Source: Streptomonospora mangrovi (GTDB lineage: Bacteria; Actinomycetota; Actinomycetes; Streptosporangiales; Streptosporangiaceae). Taken from it: a stretch of 64,000 nt of DNA. A model generated the notes under the pieces. That model was not told where the DNA came from and made no database searches. It saw only the letters and a list, made by a program, of their open reading frames with translations. A program made the translations under genes and the position numbers. Within the stretch, counting starts at the first letter, position 1. Every line of letters starts with the position of its first letter. Below are positions 56,374 through 64,000 of the stretch, one piece after another. The stretch lies in assembly GCF_027604915.1 (NCBI RefSeq), contig NZ_JAJAQC010000019.1, positions 62,001-126,000 on the forward strand, in the 5' to 3' direction.

Positions 56374-58125
56374 ATGACCGCCCCGCCCGACCTGCTCGCC
56401 CGCATCCGCCGCCACGCCGCCGAGCGGCCCGGCGCACCCGCCCTGACCTTCGTGGACTTCGCGGACGACCCCCAGGGGGCCGCCACCACCTGGACCTACG
56501 CCGACATCGACCGGCACGCCCGCCGGGTGGCCGCCCTCCTCGGCGCCCACCACCCGCCCGACCGGCCGGCCGCGATCCTGTGCCCGCAGGGCCTCGACTA
56601 CGCCGCCGCGTTCCTGGGCTGCCTGTACGCGGGCGTGTGCGCAGTCCCGCTGCACCCGCCGGTGCCCTTCCGGCACAACGGGCGGCTGCGCGCCCTGCTC
56701 GCCGGTGCCGCGCCGGGAAGCCTGCTCACCACGGCCGAGCACGCGTCCTCCGTGGCGGAGTTCGCCGGCGAGGCGGGGCTGGACCCCTCGGCGGTGCTGG
56801 ACGCCGCCGCGCCCGCCCCGCCCCACCGCGCCGGACCTACGCCCGCCCTTCTGCCGGGCGGCCCGGCCGCCACCGGCGACGTCGCCTACCTCCAGTACAC
56901 GTCGGGCTCCACCGGCGCGCCGCGCGGCGTCCGCGTCACCCGCGCCAACATCGCCCACACCGCCGAGCAGGCCGCCCGCGCGTTCCGCCAGGACGCCGAC
57001 TCCGTCGCGGTGACGTGGCTGCCGCTGTTCCACGACTTCGGGCTGGCCGCCGCCATCACCGTGCCCCTGCACCTGGGCTGCCACGCCGTGCTCTTCGACC
57101 CGATGGAGTTCGTGCTGCGCCCGCTGCGCTGGCCCCGGCTGATCTCCGATTACGGGGGCACGTTCGCGCCCTGCCCCGACTTCGCGCTGGGCATGATGTG
57201 CGACGCCGCCGAGGCGGCGCCGCCCGGCGAACCGGCCGGCCTGGACCTGTCGTCTGTGAGGGCCCTGGTCAACGGCAGCGAGCCGGTGCGCCCGGCCAGC
57301 CTAAACCGGTTCACCCGGGTGTTCGCGCCCCACGGCTTCGCCCCCGAGGCGCACGCGCCCGCCTACGGCCTGGCCGAGGCGACCATCCTGGTCTCGGCCA
57401 CCCCGCCCGGCACCCGGCCGCGCGTCTTCCCCTGCGACCGCCGGGAACTCGCCAAGGGCCAGGCGGTGCGCGCCGAGGAGGGCAGCGGGGAGGCCGCGCG
57501 CGAGGTGGTGGGGTGCGGCACCGCGTGGGGGCAGGAGTTCGCGGTGGTCGACCCCGCGACGCTGATGGGGCTGCCGTCGCGCCACGTCGGGGAGATCTGG
57601 GTGCGCGGCCCGGCGGTGACCGCCGGCTACCACGGCAGCCCCGAGGCCACGGCCCGGACCTACGGGCGCCGGCGGGCCGACGCCGCGCCCGGTGATCCCG
57701 CCGACTGGCTGCGCACCGGCGACCTGGGGTTCGTCGACGACGGCCACCTGTTCGTCGTGGGCCGGCTCAAGGACCTGGTGATCATCGACGGCCGCAACCA
57801 CCACCCGGCCGACCTGGAGGCCACCGTCGCGGCGGCGCCGGGCGCCGCGGAGGCGCTGCGGCGCGGGCACGCGGCGGCGGTGTCGGTGGACGACGGCGAG
57901 GGGGAGCGCCTGGTGGTGGTCGCCGAGCGCGCCGAGGGGGTGGTGCTGGACGAGTTGGCACGGCGCCGCCTGGCCACGCGGGTGCGCACGGCCATCGCCG
58001 AGCGCCACGGCGTCGCCCTGCACGCGCTGGTCCTGGTGGACCCCGGCGCGCTGCCCAAGACCTCCAGCGGCAAGCTCCGCCGCGCGGAGTGCCGCGACCG
58101 CTACCTGGCCGGCCGCTACACCTGA
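56374..58125 (+). CDS. Fatty acyl-AMP ligase (FAAL)
   Basis: 583 residues from the ATG at 56374 (AAAGGA upstream; an ATG at 56284 would add 30 residues). Adenylation-family motifs: LQYTSGSTGAPRGVRVT, WLPLFHDFGLAAAI, YGLAEATI, WLRTGDLGFVDDGHLFVVGRLKDLVIIDGRNHHPADLE, KTSSGKLRR. WLPLFHD and NHHP are typical of FAAL/FadD32-type enzymes, which make acyl-adenylates and transfer them to an ACP rather than CoA. The predicted job is to prime the cluster's stand-alone ACP or KS with a cellular fatty acid. Confidence 0.93.
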   Translation: MTAPPDLLARIRRHAAERPGAPALTFVDFADDPQGAATTWTYADIDRHARRVAALLGAHHPPDRPAAILCPQGLDYAAAFLGCLYAGVCAVPLHPPVPFRHNGRLRALLAGAAPGSLLTTAEHASSVAEFAGEAGLDPSAVLDAAAPAPPHRAGPTPALLPGGPAATGDVAYLQYTSGSTGAPRGVRVTRANIAHTAEQAARAFRQDADSVAVTWLPLFHDFGLAAAITVPLHLGCHAVLFDPMEFVLRPLRWPRLISDYGGTFAPCPDFALGMMCDAAEAAPPGEPAGLDLSSVRALVNGSEPVRPASLNRFTRVFAPHGFAPEAHAPAYGLAEATILVSATPPGTRPRVFPCDRRELAKGQAVRAEEGSGEAAREVVGCGTAWGQEFAVVDPATLMGLPSRHVGEIWVRGPAVTAGYHGSPEATARTYGRRRADAAPGDPADWLRTGDLGFVDDGHLFVVGRLKDLVIIDGRNHHPADLEATVAAAPGAAEALRRGHAAAVSVDDGEGERLVVVAERAEGVVLDELARRRLATRVRTAIAERHGVALHALVLVDPGALPKTSSGKLRRAECRDRYLAGRYT

Positions 58126-58172
58126 GGAGGCGGGCGGGGGAGCGGCGCCGCGCCTTCGACGGCCGGCCGCGC

Positions 58173-58502
58173 TCAGGCCCCCGGCGCCGCGGGGTGGGCG
58201 GGAACGGGCCGCCCGGCCAGGCGGTTGACCCGCCGGGCGCCGCCCGCTGCGTGGAAGACCGCCATCGCCAGCACTCCGGCGGCGACCGCGGCGAAGGCGG
58301 CGGCGCCGTGGCCGGCGTAGTCCGGGCGGGTGAGCACGAGCGCGCCCAGGACCAGCAGCCCCCAGCCGGACACCGCGTTGGCCACCGGACCGTTGCCGGC
58401 GACGGACGGGTAGGGCCGGCCGGTGACCCCGGCGGCGAAGTGGGGGACCCCGTTGCCCACGAGCAGTCCGCCCAGCAGGCCCAGCGCGGCGGTCAGCACC
58501 AT
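58173..58502 (-). CDS. Small four-helix membrane protein
   Basis: 109 residues with about four hydrophobic segments (LTAALGLLGGLLVGNGVPHFAAGV, VANAVSGWGLLVLGALVL, AAAFAAVAAGVLAMAVF). A short Arg/Pro-rich tail. Not a family I can name confidently. ATG preceded by GAGGAG. Divergent from a TetR gene; the operator lies 19 bases upstream of its start, so it is almost certainly the regulated gene. Confidence 0.8.
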   Translation of the reverse strand: MVLTAALGLLGGLLVGNGVPHFAAGVTGRPYPSVAGNGPVANAVSGWGLLVLGALVLTRPDYAGHGAAAFAAVAAGVLAMAVFHAAGGARRVNRLAGRPVPAHPAAPGA

Positions 58503-58520
58503 GTCGACTCCTCGGTCGTG

Positions 58521-58548
58521 GTTTCATTCAACAAGCGTTGACTGAAAC
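58521..58548. promoter_or_regulatory. TetR operator between membrane protein and tetR
   Basis: A 28-bp inverted repeat: arms GTTTCATTCAAC (58521-58532) and GTTGACTGAAAC (58537-58548), one mismatch, 4-base centre. It sits 18 bases from the membrane protein start and 62 from the tetR start. Confidence 0.8.
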
Positions 58549-58610
58549 GGAGCCTACGGGTGCCGCGCGCGTTCGGTCAACGCCTGTAGACCGATGCCTA
58601 CAATCGATCC

Positions 58611-59327
58611 GTGAGCCCATCGCAGCCGACCGGCACCCCGCGCCCAGGCACCCGCGCCGATCGGCGGCGGCGCACCGAGGAGCGCATCCTGGCCGCCGCG
58701 CGCGCCCTGTTCGCCGAGTCCGGCTACGACCGCACCACCATCCGCGCGGTCGCCGCCGCCGCCAACACCGACCCCGGCCTGGTCATGCGCTACTTCGGAG
58801 CCAAGGAGGAGCTGTTCGCGCGCGCGACCGAGGCCGCGCCCGAGGCGCCGGTCAGCGGCACCCCCGAGGAGGTCGCCGAACTGCTGCTGGCGTCCTTCGC
58901 CGACAAGCTCGACACCGACGCCACCGCCACGCTGGCCATGCTGCGCTCCATGCTGACCCACCCCGAGGCCGCGAGCGACGTCCGCGCGGCGGTCAGCGCC
59001 CAGCAGCGCCAGGCGGCCGCCGCCATGCCCGGCGCCGACGCCGACGTCCGGGCCGGGATCATCGGCGCCGCGATCCTCGGCGTGGTCGTGGGCCGCCGCC
59101 TGCTGCGGCTAGACGGCCTGGCCGACGCGCCGACCGAGGAGGTCGTCGCACTGCTGCGCCCGGCCGTGCGCGGGCTGGTCGACGGCGTCCGCGACCCAGG
59201 GCCGGACGTCGGCGCCGGCGAAGCGGGATCCGCCCCGGGAGCGGCTCCCGCCTCAGGATCCGGCGGGACCAAGGCCGCTGAGGGTGCCGAGGGCGACGCC
59301 GAAGCGGACTCCGCCGCCCAGAGCTGA
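58611..59327 (+). CDS. TetR-family transcriptional regulator
   Basis: 238 residues. DNA-binding part RRTEERILAAARALFAESGYDRTTIRAVAAAANTDPGLVMRYFGAKEELF. The C-terminal regulatory domain resembles TetR_C family 17-like (TLAMLRSMLTHPEAASDVRAAVSAQ, AGIIGAAILGVVVGRRLLRLDGLADA). The last 45 residues are Gly/Ala/Asp-rich. GTG start. Divergent from the small membrane protein with a strong operator between. Confidence 0.92.
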   Translation: MSPSQPTGTPRPGTRADRRRRTEERILAAARALFAESGYDRTTIRAVAAAANTDPGLVMRYFGAKEELFARATEAAPEAPVSGTPEEVAELLLASFADKLDTDATATLAMLRSMLTHPEAASDVRAAVSAQQRQAAAAMPGADADVRAGIIGAAILGVVVGRRLLRLDGLADAPTEEVVALLRPAVRGLVDGVRDPGPDVGAGEAGSAPGAAPASGSGGTKAAEGAEGDAEADSAAQS

Positions 59328-59712
59328 GCGGCGCACCCGCCCCTCTGCCGCCCCGCCCAATCCGGTCCGACCGTTACCCGCCCCAGTCCGCGTGCCCGGC
59401 CGCCGCGCCGCGACCACGCCGACCCTGCGGGCCTGCGCCGACGCGGCAGGCCGGGCCACACCCACAACGGGGCGCCGGCCCGGTGATCCGGTCCCACCCC
59501 AACACCCCCGCCCGTGGAAAACACCTGTCGCGAGCGGCCGCCGCGGAGCATCATCGTTGTCGAACTGGTGTTCTGGTAACCGTGCCGTGGTGCCGCTCCA
59601 CCTCCGCGCGCTCCGCCCCGCCGCGCCCTCGATCTCGCACCCGGCCCGCCCGGCACCGGTCCGCCACGACGCGCACCCCGCGCGCCCGCCGACCGAGAGG
59701 AGACCCCGCACG
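59328..59712. other. tetR-ABC exporter intergenic region
   Basis: 385 bases with no convincing gene. A possible promoter with TTGTCG (near 59557) and GGTAAC about 18 bases on lies before the ABC gene; assignment is weak. Confidence 0.35.
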
Positions 59713-61692
59713 ATGCGACTCCGGCGCCGCCGCCCCCGGCCCTCCGCCGAACCCTCCGCCGAACCCTCCGCCGAACCGCAGACCGCCCTGCCCCAGGTCC
59801 ACGCCAGCAAGTACAACCCCTGGTCGGCCGACCTCGCCGCCACCTCGTTCTTGTCCATGGTCTGGCGGCTGCCCGCCATGATCGGGCGGGCGCTGAGCTG
59901 GTCGTGGCGGGCCAGCCCCGCCGACACCGCCGCCACCGTCGGCCTCAACCTCGCCGCCGGGGTGTTCACCGCCTTCGGGCTCATCGCCGTGGCCGGGGTC
60001 CTGGAGTCCCTGTTCGAGGCCGGCCCCACCCCCGACCGCGTGCGCGCGGCGCTGCCCGCGCTGCTGCTGGCCGGGGGCGCCGCCGTGGTGTGCGGCGTCC
60101 TGCGGGCGGGCGCGGGTTGGGCCCAGGGCCGGCTCGACCCCTACGTCCAGCGCCTCACCGAGATGGAGCTGTTCGACCTCACCTCGCGCGTGCGCCTGGA
60201 GGCGTTCGACGACTCCGACTTCTCCGACGCCATGTACCGGGCGCGCGACCGCGGCGTCCACGAGGTCTCCCGCATGGTCACCAGCACCGTCGACGTCATC
60301 ACCGGCGCCATCGGCATCGCGGCGGTGGCCGGCGTGCTCGCCGTGCTGCACCCCGTCCTGCTGCCGCTGCTGGCGCTGACCGTGCTCCCCGACGGCTGGG
60401 CCGCCGCCCGCGCCGCCCGCATGCGCTACACCCACATGCGCGAGATGACCACCAGCCGCCGCCGGCAGTGGATCATCGCCGACCTGCTCGCCGAGCGCGC
60501 CTCGGCCGCCGAACTCCGCGCCTACAACATGCGCCCGTTCCTGCTGGCCGAGTACACCCGCATCGCCGACCACGTGCGCGACGTCCTCGTCGCCGTCGCC
60601 CGCCGCCAGACGGCGGTGCGCGCCGCCGGCGACACCGTCAGCGGCGCGGCGACCGCCGCCACCTACACCGCGCTGGGTGCGCTGCTGGTCGCCGGCGCCA
60701 TGCCGCTGTCGGTGGCCGGAACCGCCGTTCTGGCCATCCGCCAGGGCCAGACCGCGCTGACCCAGCTCCTGTTCGCCCTCAACAGGTCCTATGAGTCCGG
60801 CCTCTTCTTCAACGACTTCCTGGAGTTCTGCGCCGAGGCCCGCGTACGGCTGCCCGCCGCGGCCTCGGGCACACCCCCGGCCCGCTTCACCGGGCTCAGC
60901 GCGCGCGGCCTGGTGTTCCGCTACCCCGGAAGCGAGCGGCCCGCGCTGCGCGGTGTCGACCTCGACGTCCGCCGGGGCGAGGTCGTGGCCCTGGTCGGCG
61001 AGAACGGCTCGGGAAAGAGCACCCTGGCGCGGCTGGTCGCGGGGCTGTACACCCCCCACGAGGGCACCATCCGCTGGAGCGGCGTCGACACCGCCGAGCT
61101 GGCACCCGACCTGCTGCGCGAACGCATCGGGCTGATCAGCCAGGACTACACCCAGTGGCCGCTCACCGCGCGGCGCAACATCACCATGTCCGCCGACACC
61201 GACGAGGACCGGCTGCTGCGCGCGCTGGAGCTGAGCAGCGCCGACGCGGTGGTCGCCGACCTCCCCCACGGCCTGGACACCCTGCTGGACAAGCGGTTCG
61301 TGGACGGCGCCGACCTCTCGGGCGGCCAGCGCCAGCGCATCGCCGCGGCCCGGGGGCTCTACCGCACGGCCGACCTCGTCATCGCCGACGAACCCACCGC
61401 CGCGCTCGACGCCCGCGCCGAGAAGCGGCTGTTCGACACCCTGCACGCGGCGGCGGCCCGGAGCACGGTCCTGCTGATCACCCACCGGCTGGCGTCGGTG
61501 CGGATGGCGGACCGCATCTACGTGCTGCACGAGGGGGCGGTGGTGGAGTGCGGCACCCACGACGAGCTGATGGCCCTGCCCGACGGCCACTACCGCCGGC
61601 TCTTCACCCTCCAGGCCGAGTCCTACGCCTTCGCGGGCGGTCGGGGGCGGTCCGCCGACGAGCCGCTGGAGGGCGCGGAACCCGCCACCTGA
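59713..61692 (+). CDS. ABC exporter, fused membrane and ATPase domains
   Basis: 659 residues from the ATG at 59713 (GAGGAG ten bases ahead). The N terminus has a three-fold AEPS repeat. The membrane domain (about 55-375) has six helices and a long cytoplasmic segment. The ATPase domain has Walker A VGENGSGKSTLARLVAGL (near residue 430), the signature LSGGQRQRIAAARGLY, Walker B LVIADEPTAALD and the H-loop ITHRLASV. It is a homodimer-type exporter of the lipid/peptide (MsbA or lantibiotic-like) class with no peptidase domain. Export of the neighbouring cluster's product is possible but unproven. Confidence 0.92.
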   Translation: MRLRRRRPRPSAEPSAEPSAEPQTALPQVHASKYNPWSADLAATSFLSMVWRLPAMIGRALSWSWRASPADTAATVGLNLAAGVFTAFGLIAVAGVLESLFEAGPTPDRVRAALPALLLAGGAAVVCGVLRAGAGWAQGRLDPYVQRLTEMELFDLTSRVRLEAFDDSDFSDAMYRARDRGVHEVSRMVTSTVDVITGAIGIAAVAGVLAVLHPVLLPLLALTVLPDGWAAARAARMRYTHMREMTTSRRRQWIIADLLAERASAAELRAYNMRPFLLAEYTRIADHVRDVLVAVARRQTAVRAAGDTVSGAATAATYTALGALLVAGAMPLSVAGTAVLAIRQGQTALTQLLFALNRSYESGLFFNDFLEFCAEARVRLPAAASGTPPARFTGLSARGLVFRYPGSERPALRGVDLDVRRGEVVALVGENGSGKSTLARLVAGLYTPHEGTIRWSGVDTAELAPDLLRERIGLISQDYTQWPLTARRNITMSADTDEDRLLRALELSSADAVVADLPHGLDTLLDKRFVDGADLSGGQRQRIAAARGLYRTADLVIADEPTAALDARAEKRLFDTLHAAAARSTVLLITHRLASVRMADRIYVLHEGAVVECGTHDELMALPDGHYRRLFTLQAESYAFAGGRGRSADEPLEGAEPAT

Positions 61693-61757
61693 GCCGGCGG
61701 CGCCGCGCCCCGGACAGCGAAAAGCGGCGGCCGCACCGGGATCAGGGGTGCGCCGCC

Positions 61758-61789
61758 GCATGGGCGGGCCTGAGTCGGCCCGCCCATGC
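61758..61789. terminator. Terminator between the ABC exporter and wrbA
   Basis: A 13-bp perfect stem (arms 61758-61770 and 61777-61789, GCATGGGCGGGCC type) with a 6-base loop, between convergent genes; an imperfect GCGGCGG/CCGCCGC pairing lies just before. Confidence 0.75.
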
Positions 61790-61833
61790 ACCGGCCTTGT
61801 GGGCCGGCGCGGTCACGGTGACCGGAAGTCCGG

Positions 61834-62454
61834 TCAGATCTGGGCGCGGCCGGCCTTCAGGGCGGCGGCGGTCCGCACGACCCGGCGGGCCTGCACCTGG
61901 GCGGCCGTGCGGGTGACGTCGTTGACCGCGTTCTCGCCCTGGGCGTCCACGTGGGAGGTGCCGTAGGGGTTGCCGTCGGCGAACTTGCTGGCCTCGGTGT
62001 AGCCGGGGGGCACGATGATCCCGCCGAAGTGGTAGAAGGTGTTCGACAGCGCCAGCAGGGTCGACTCCTGGCCGCCGTGCAGCGTGGACGACGACGTGAA
62101 CCCGCTGTAGACCTTGTCGGCGAGCAGCCCCTGCCCCCACTGCGGGCCGAGCTGGTCGATGAACTGCTTGAGCTGCGAGGCGACGTTGCCGTAGCGGGTC
62201 GGCGACCCGAACACCACGGCGTCGGCCCAGACGACGTCGTCGGGGGTGGCCTCGGCGATGTCCTTGGTGGCCTCGGCGTTGGCGGCCCACGCCGGGTTGC
62301 TGGCGATGGCGGCCTCGGGAGCCAGCTCGGCGACCTTGAGCAGGCGGACCTCCGCGCCTTCCTTCTCGGCGGTGTCCGCGATCTCGCGCGCGATCTGGTA
62401 GCCGGTGCCGGTCGCGGAGTAGTAGATGACACTCAGCTTCACAGGCTCGCTCAT
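61834..62454 (-). CDS. wrbA: NAD(P)H:quinone oxidoreductase WrbA
   Basis: 206 residues. Flavodoxin-like FMN-binding loop YYSATGTGYQIAREIAD, FGSPTRYGNVASQLKQFIDQLGPQW, TSSSTLHGGQESTLLALSNTFYHFGGIIVPPGY and a final helix; this is the WrbA pattern. It reduces quinones in two-electron steps, limiting radical formation. ATG preceded by GGGGAGGA. A palindrome 35 bases upstream suggests control by an HxlR/MarR-like regulator not present in the window. Confidence 0.94.
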   Translation of the reverse strand: MSEPVKLSVIYYSATGTGYQIAREIADTAEKEGAEVRLLKVAELAPEAAIASNPAWAANAEATKDIAEATPDDVVWADAVVFGSPTRYGNVASQLKQFIDQLGPQWGQGLLADKVYSGFTSSSTLHGGQESTLLALSNTFYHFGGIIVPPGYTEASKFADGNPYGTSHVDAQGENAVNDVTRTAAQVQARRVVRTAAALKAGRAQI

Positions 62455-62488
62455 GGTCGGTCCTCCCCTGGGGTAATGCGGGTGCGAT

Positions 62489-62508
62489 TTACCTTCCTGG
62501 AAAGATAA
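62489..62508. promoter_or_regulatory. Operator-like palindrome upstream of wrbA
   Basis: TTACCTTCCTGGAAAGATAA, a near-perfect 20-bp palindrome (TTA-CTT-C / G-AA-G-TAA). It resembles sites used by HxlR-type redox regulators. Nested AATGCGG/CCGCATT arms (62475-62481 and 62513-62519) surround it. Confidence 0.6.
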
Positions 62509-62686
62509 TGCATCCGCATTTATTCCGTCCTCCCTCCGAGGACGATTGTGGGCACCGTCACCTCGCCGGCGCGACCGCCCGAAACCCGCATCACTCGTCT
62601 CGCATCATGAGAAACCCATCTCATATTCAGGAACCCCGGAGTAGGCTGGTCCCTTCACCAGGACGTCCGCAGCACAAGGAGCCCCC

Positions 62687-63895
62687 ATGGTCCAGCCCGC
62701 TCCCCCTCCGCCGCCCGCCGCCCGCCTCGCCGGAGTGGGCAGTTCCCCGGTGCGCGACCTGCTGGCGCTGGTCTCCAGCGCCAAGCACCGGGACCTCGTC
62801 TCCTTCGCGGGCGGCCTCCCCGCCCCCGAGCTGTTCGACGGCCCCGCCCTGCGCGACGCCTACGACCGCGTCCTGCGCGACGACCCCCGCCGAGCGCTCC
62901 AGTACTCCCCCACCGAGGGCGACCCCCGCCTGCGCGACTGGATCGCCCACCGCCACACCGGCCGCGGCCTGCCCACCGACCCCGCCCAGGTCATCGTGAC
63001 CACCGGCTCCCAGCAGGGGCTCTCGCTCGTGGCCGCCGCCCTGCTCGACCCCGGCGACACCGTCCTGGTCGAGGAGCCCGGCTACCTCGCCGCCCTCCAG
63101 TGCTTCCGGCTGGCCGGGGCGCGCGTGGCCACCGTCCCCACCGACGACGACGGCACCGTCCCCGAGGCCCTGGCCGAAGCCGTCCGGCGGCACCGCCCCA
63201 AGCTGCTCTACCTGGTCCCCACCTTCCAGAACCCCACCGGCCGCACCCTCCCGCACGAGCGCCGCGCCGCGATCGCCGCCGTCGCGGCCGAGCACGGCCT
63301 GTGGCTCGTGGAGGACGACCCCTACAGCGAACTCCGCTACGCCGGCGACCCCCTGCCCTCCCTCGCCGCCTACGACGGCGCCGCCGACCGCACGGTCGTG
63401 CTCGGCAGCCTGTCCAAGGTCATGGCCCCCGGCATGCGCCTGGGCTGGGTGCGCGCGCCCGAGAGCCTGCGCCCCTCGATCGCCGTCGCCAAGCAGGCCG
63501 CCGACCTGCACACCAGCACCGTCGACCAGGCCGCCGCGGCGGCCTACCTCACCACCGCCGACTTCGCCGCCCACGTCGACCGGCTGTGCGCGGCCTACCG
63601 GCCCCGCCGCGACGCCATGCTCGCCGGCCTGCCCGCGGCGCTGCCCCAGGGCAGCACCTGGACCCGCCCCGAGGGCGGCATGTTCGTGTGGGCGCGCCTG
63701 CCCGACGGCGCCGACGCCCAGAGCCACCTGCCCGCCGCCCTGGACAGCGGCGTGGCCTTCGTGCCCGGGGCCCCCTTTTACGCAGAGCACCCCGACCCCG
63801 CCACCCTGCGGCTCTCCTTCACCACCCACACCCCCGAGGAGATCGAGAAGGGCCTGGCCCGCCTCGGCGCGGTGCTCAGCCAGGCGGCACACTGA
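62687..63895 (+). CDS. PLP-dependent aminotransferase, class I (2-aminoadipate/LysN-like)
   Basis: 402 residues. Fold type I aminotransferase: ISFAGGLPAPELF-like opening (LVSFAGGLPAPELFDG), LQYSPTEGDPRLRDWIA, VIVTTGSQQGLSLVAAALLDPGD, LVPTFQNPTGRTLPHERR, LVEDDPYSELRY, and the PLP lysine in VLGSLSKVMAPGMRLGWV. No N-terminal GntR domain, so it is the enzyme alone. ATG with AAGGAG upstream. A short inverted repeat ATGAGA/TCTCAT (62607-62624) lies in its leader. Substrate not determinable. Confidence 0.93.
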   Translation: MVQPAPPPPPAARLAGVGSSPVRDLLALVSSAKHRDLVSFAGGLPAPELFDGPALRDAYDRVLRDDPRRALQYSPTEGDPRLRDWIAHRHTGRGLPTDPAQVIVTTGSQQGLSLVAAALLDPGDTVLVEEPGYLAALQCFRLAGARVATVPTDDDGTVPEALAEAVRRHRPKLLYLVPTFQNPTGRTLPHERRAAIAAVAAEHGLWLVEDDPYSELRYAGDPLPSLAAYDGAADRTVVLGSLSKVMAPGMRLGWVRAPESLRPSIAVAKQAADLHTSTVDQAAAAAYLTTADFAAHVDRLCAAYRPRRDAMLAGLPAALPQGSTWTRPEGGMFVWARLPDGADAQSHLPAALDSGVAFVPGAPFYAEHPDPATLRLSFTTHTPEEIEKGLARLGAVLSQAAH

Positions 63896-63900
63896 CGCAT

Positions 63901-63940
63901 CGGGTGGGCGCCGGAGAGGAGGGGACCCGGCGCCCACCCG
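63901..63940. terminator. Terminator after the aminotransferase gene
   Basis: A 14-bp perfect stem (arms 63901-63914 and 63927-63940, CGGGTGGGCGCCGG type), 12-base loop, six bases after the stop. Confidence 0.8.
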
Positions 63941-64000
63941 GGCCGCCGAGCCGCCGTGTCAGCGCGGAGAACAGAAGTGACCCAGTTCACACATTCTTGA

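Noticed and set aside
63778..63990. 70-codon minus-strand frame at the window end
   Set aside because: Runs across the aminotransferase terminator hairpin and the gene's antisense strand; no supporting signals.

Overview
High-GC (roughly 70-75%) actinobacterial chromosome spanning the replication origin. The core order (sigM, anti-sigma, trxB, trxA | parB, parA, rsmG, jag, yidC, yidD, rnpA, rpmH | dnaA, oriC, dnaN, gnd, recF, dciA, gyrB, gyrA) is the standard actinomycete origin block. The GC content, a CelR/CebR-type cellulose-regulator box and the gene set after gyrA suggest a Nocardiopsaceae-like member of the Streptosporangiales (inference; no 16S gene is present).

1-3.66 kb: end of a large envelope-associated protein, sigM with its zinc anti-sigma factor, then trxB-trxA behind a textbook SigR promoter (GGAAT-N18-GTT). 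4.0-9.5 kb: leftward parB-parA-rsmG, jag, yidC-yidD-rnpA and rpmH. Five perfect parS sites (GTTTCACGTGAAAC) lie at 3.58, 5.89, 5.94, 6.85 and 15.06 kb; at least one lies inside parA. 9.5-21.7 kb: rightward replication genes, with DnaA boxes both between rpmH and dnaA and, much more densely, between dnaA and dnaN (oriC). A DUF3566 membrane protein gene and tRNA-Ile(GAT) close the core block.

23.5-40.9 kb is lineage-specific housekeeping and stress genes: a two-component system, a lipoprotein L,D-transpeptidase, an RsbQ/RsbP-like hydrolase and PAS-PP2C phosphatase pair, a GT2-GtrA plus GT39 glycosyltransferase operon, a McrA-like HNH endonuclease, a MerR-thioredoxin operon, a DinB-fold protein, a metal/cobalamin receptor-like protein, a quinone-oxidoreductase-like enzyme, and a divergent MFS/TetR pair with its operator.

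41-47 kb carries secreted carbohydrate enzymes (GH3 beta-glycosidase; GH5 mannanase with CBM2) around an ABC-F gene that has an overlapping leader ORF; CelR-like boxes lie upstream of the GH3 gene and downstream of the mannanase. 48.0-58.1 kb is a compact lipid/polyketide cluster with overlapping or closely packed genes: stand-alone ACP, a KS-AT-DH-ER-KR-ACP synthase, a free-standing thioester-reductase-like SDR and a fatty acyl-AMP ligase. This predicts a fatty-acid-primed, fully reduced chain released by reduction; it is the most interesting candidate system here. 58.2-63.9 kb holds a TetR/membrane-protein divergon with a clear operator, an ABC exporter, WrbA and a PLP aminotransferase.

A family of short intergenic repeats built on ATGYCGACATG-like units recurs at about eight places and is not explained by any gene.
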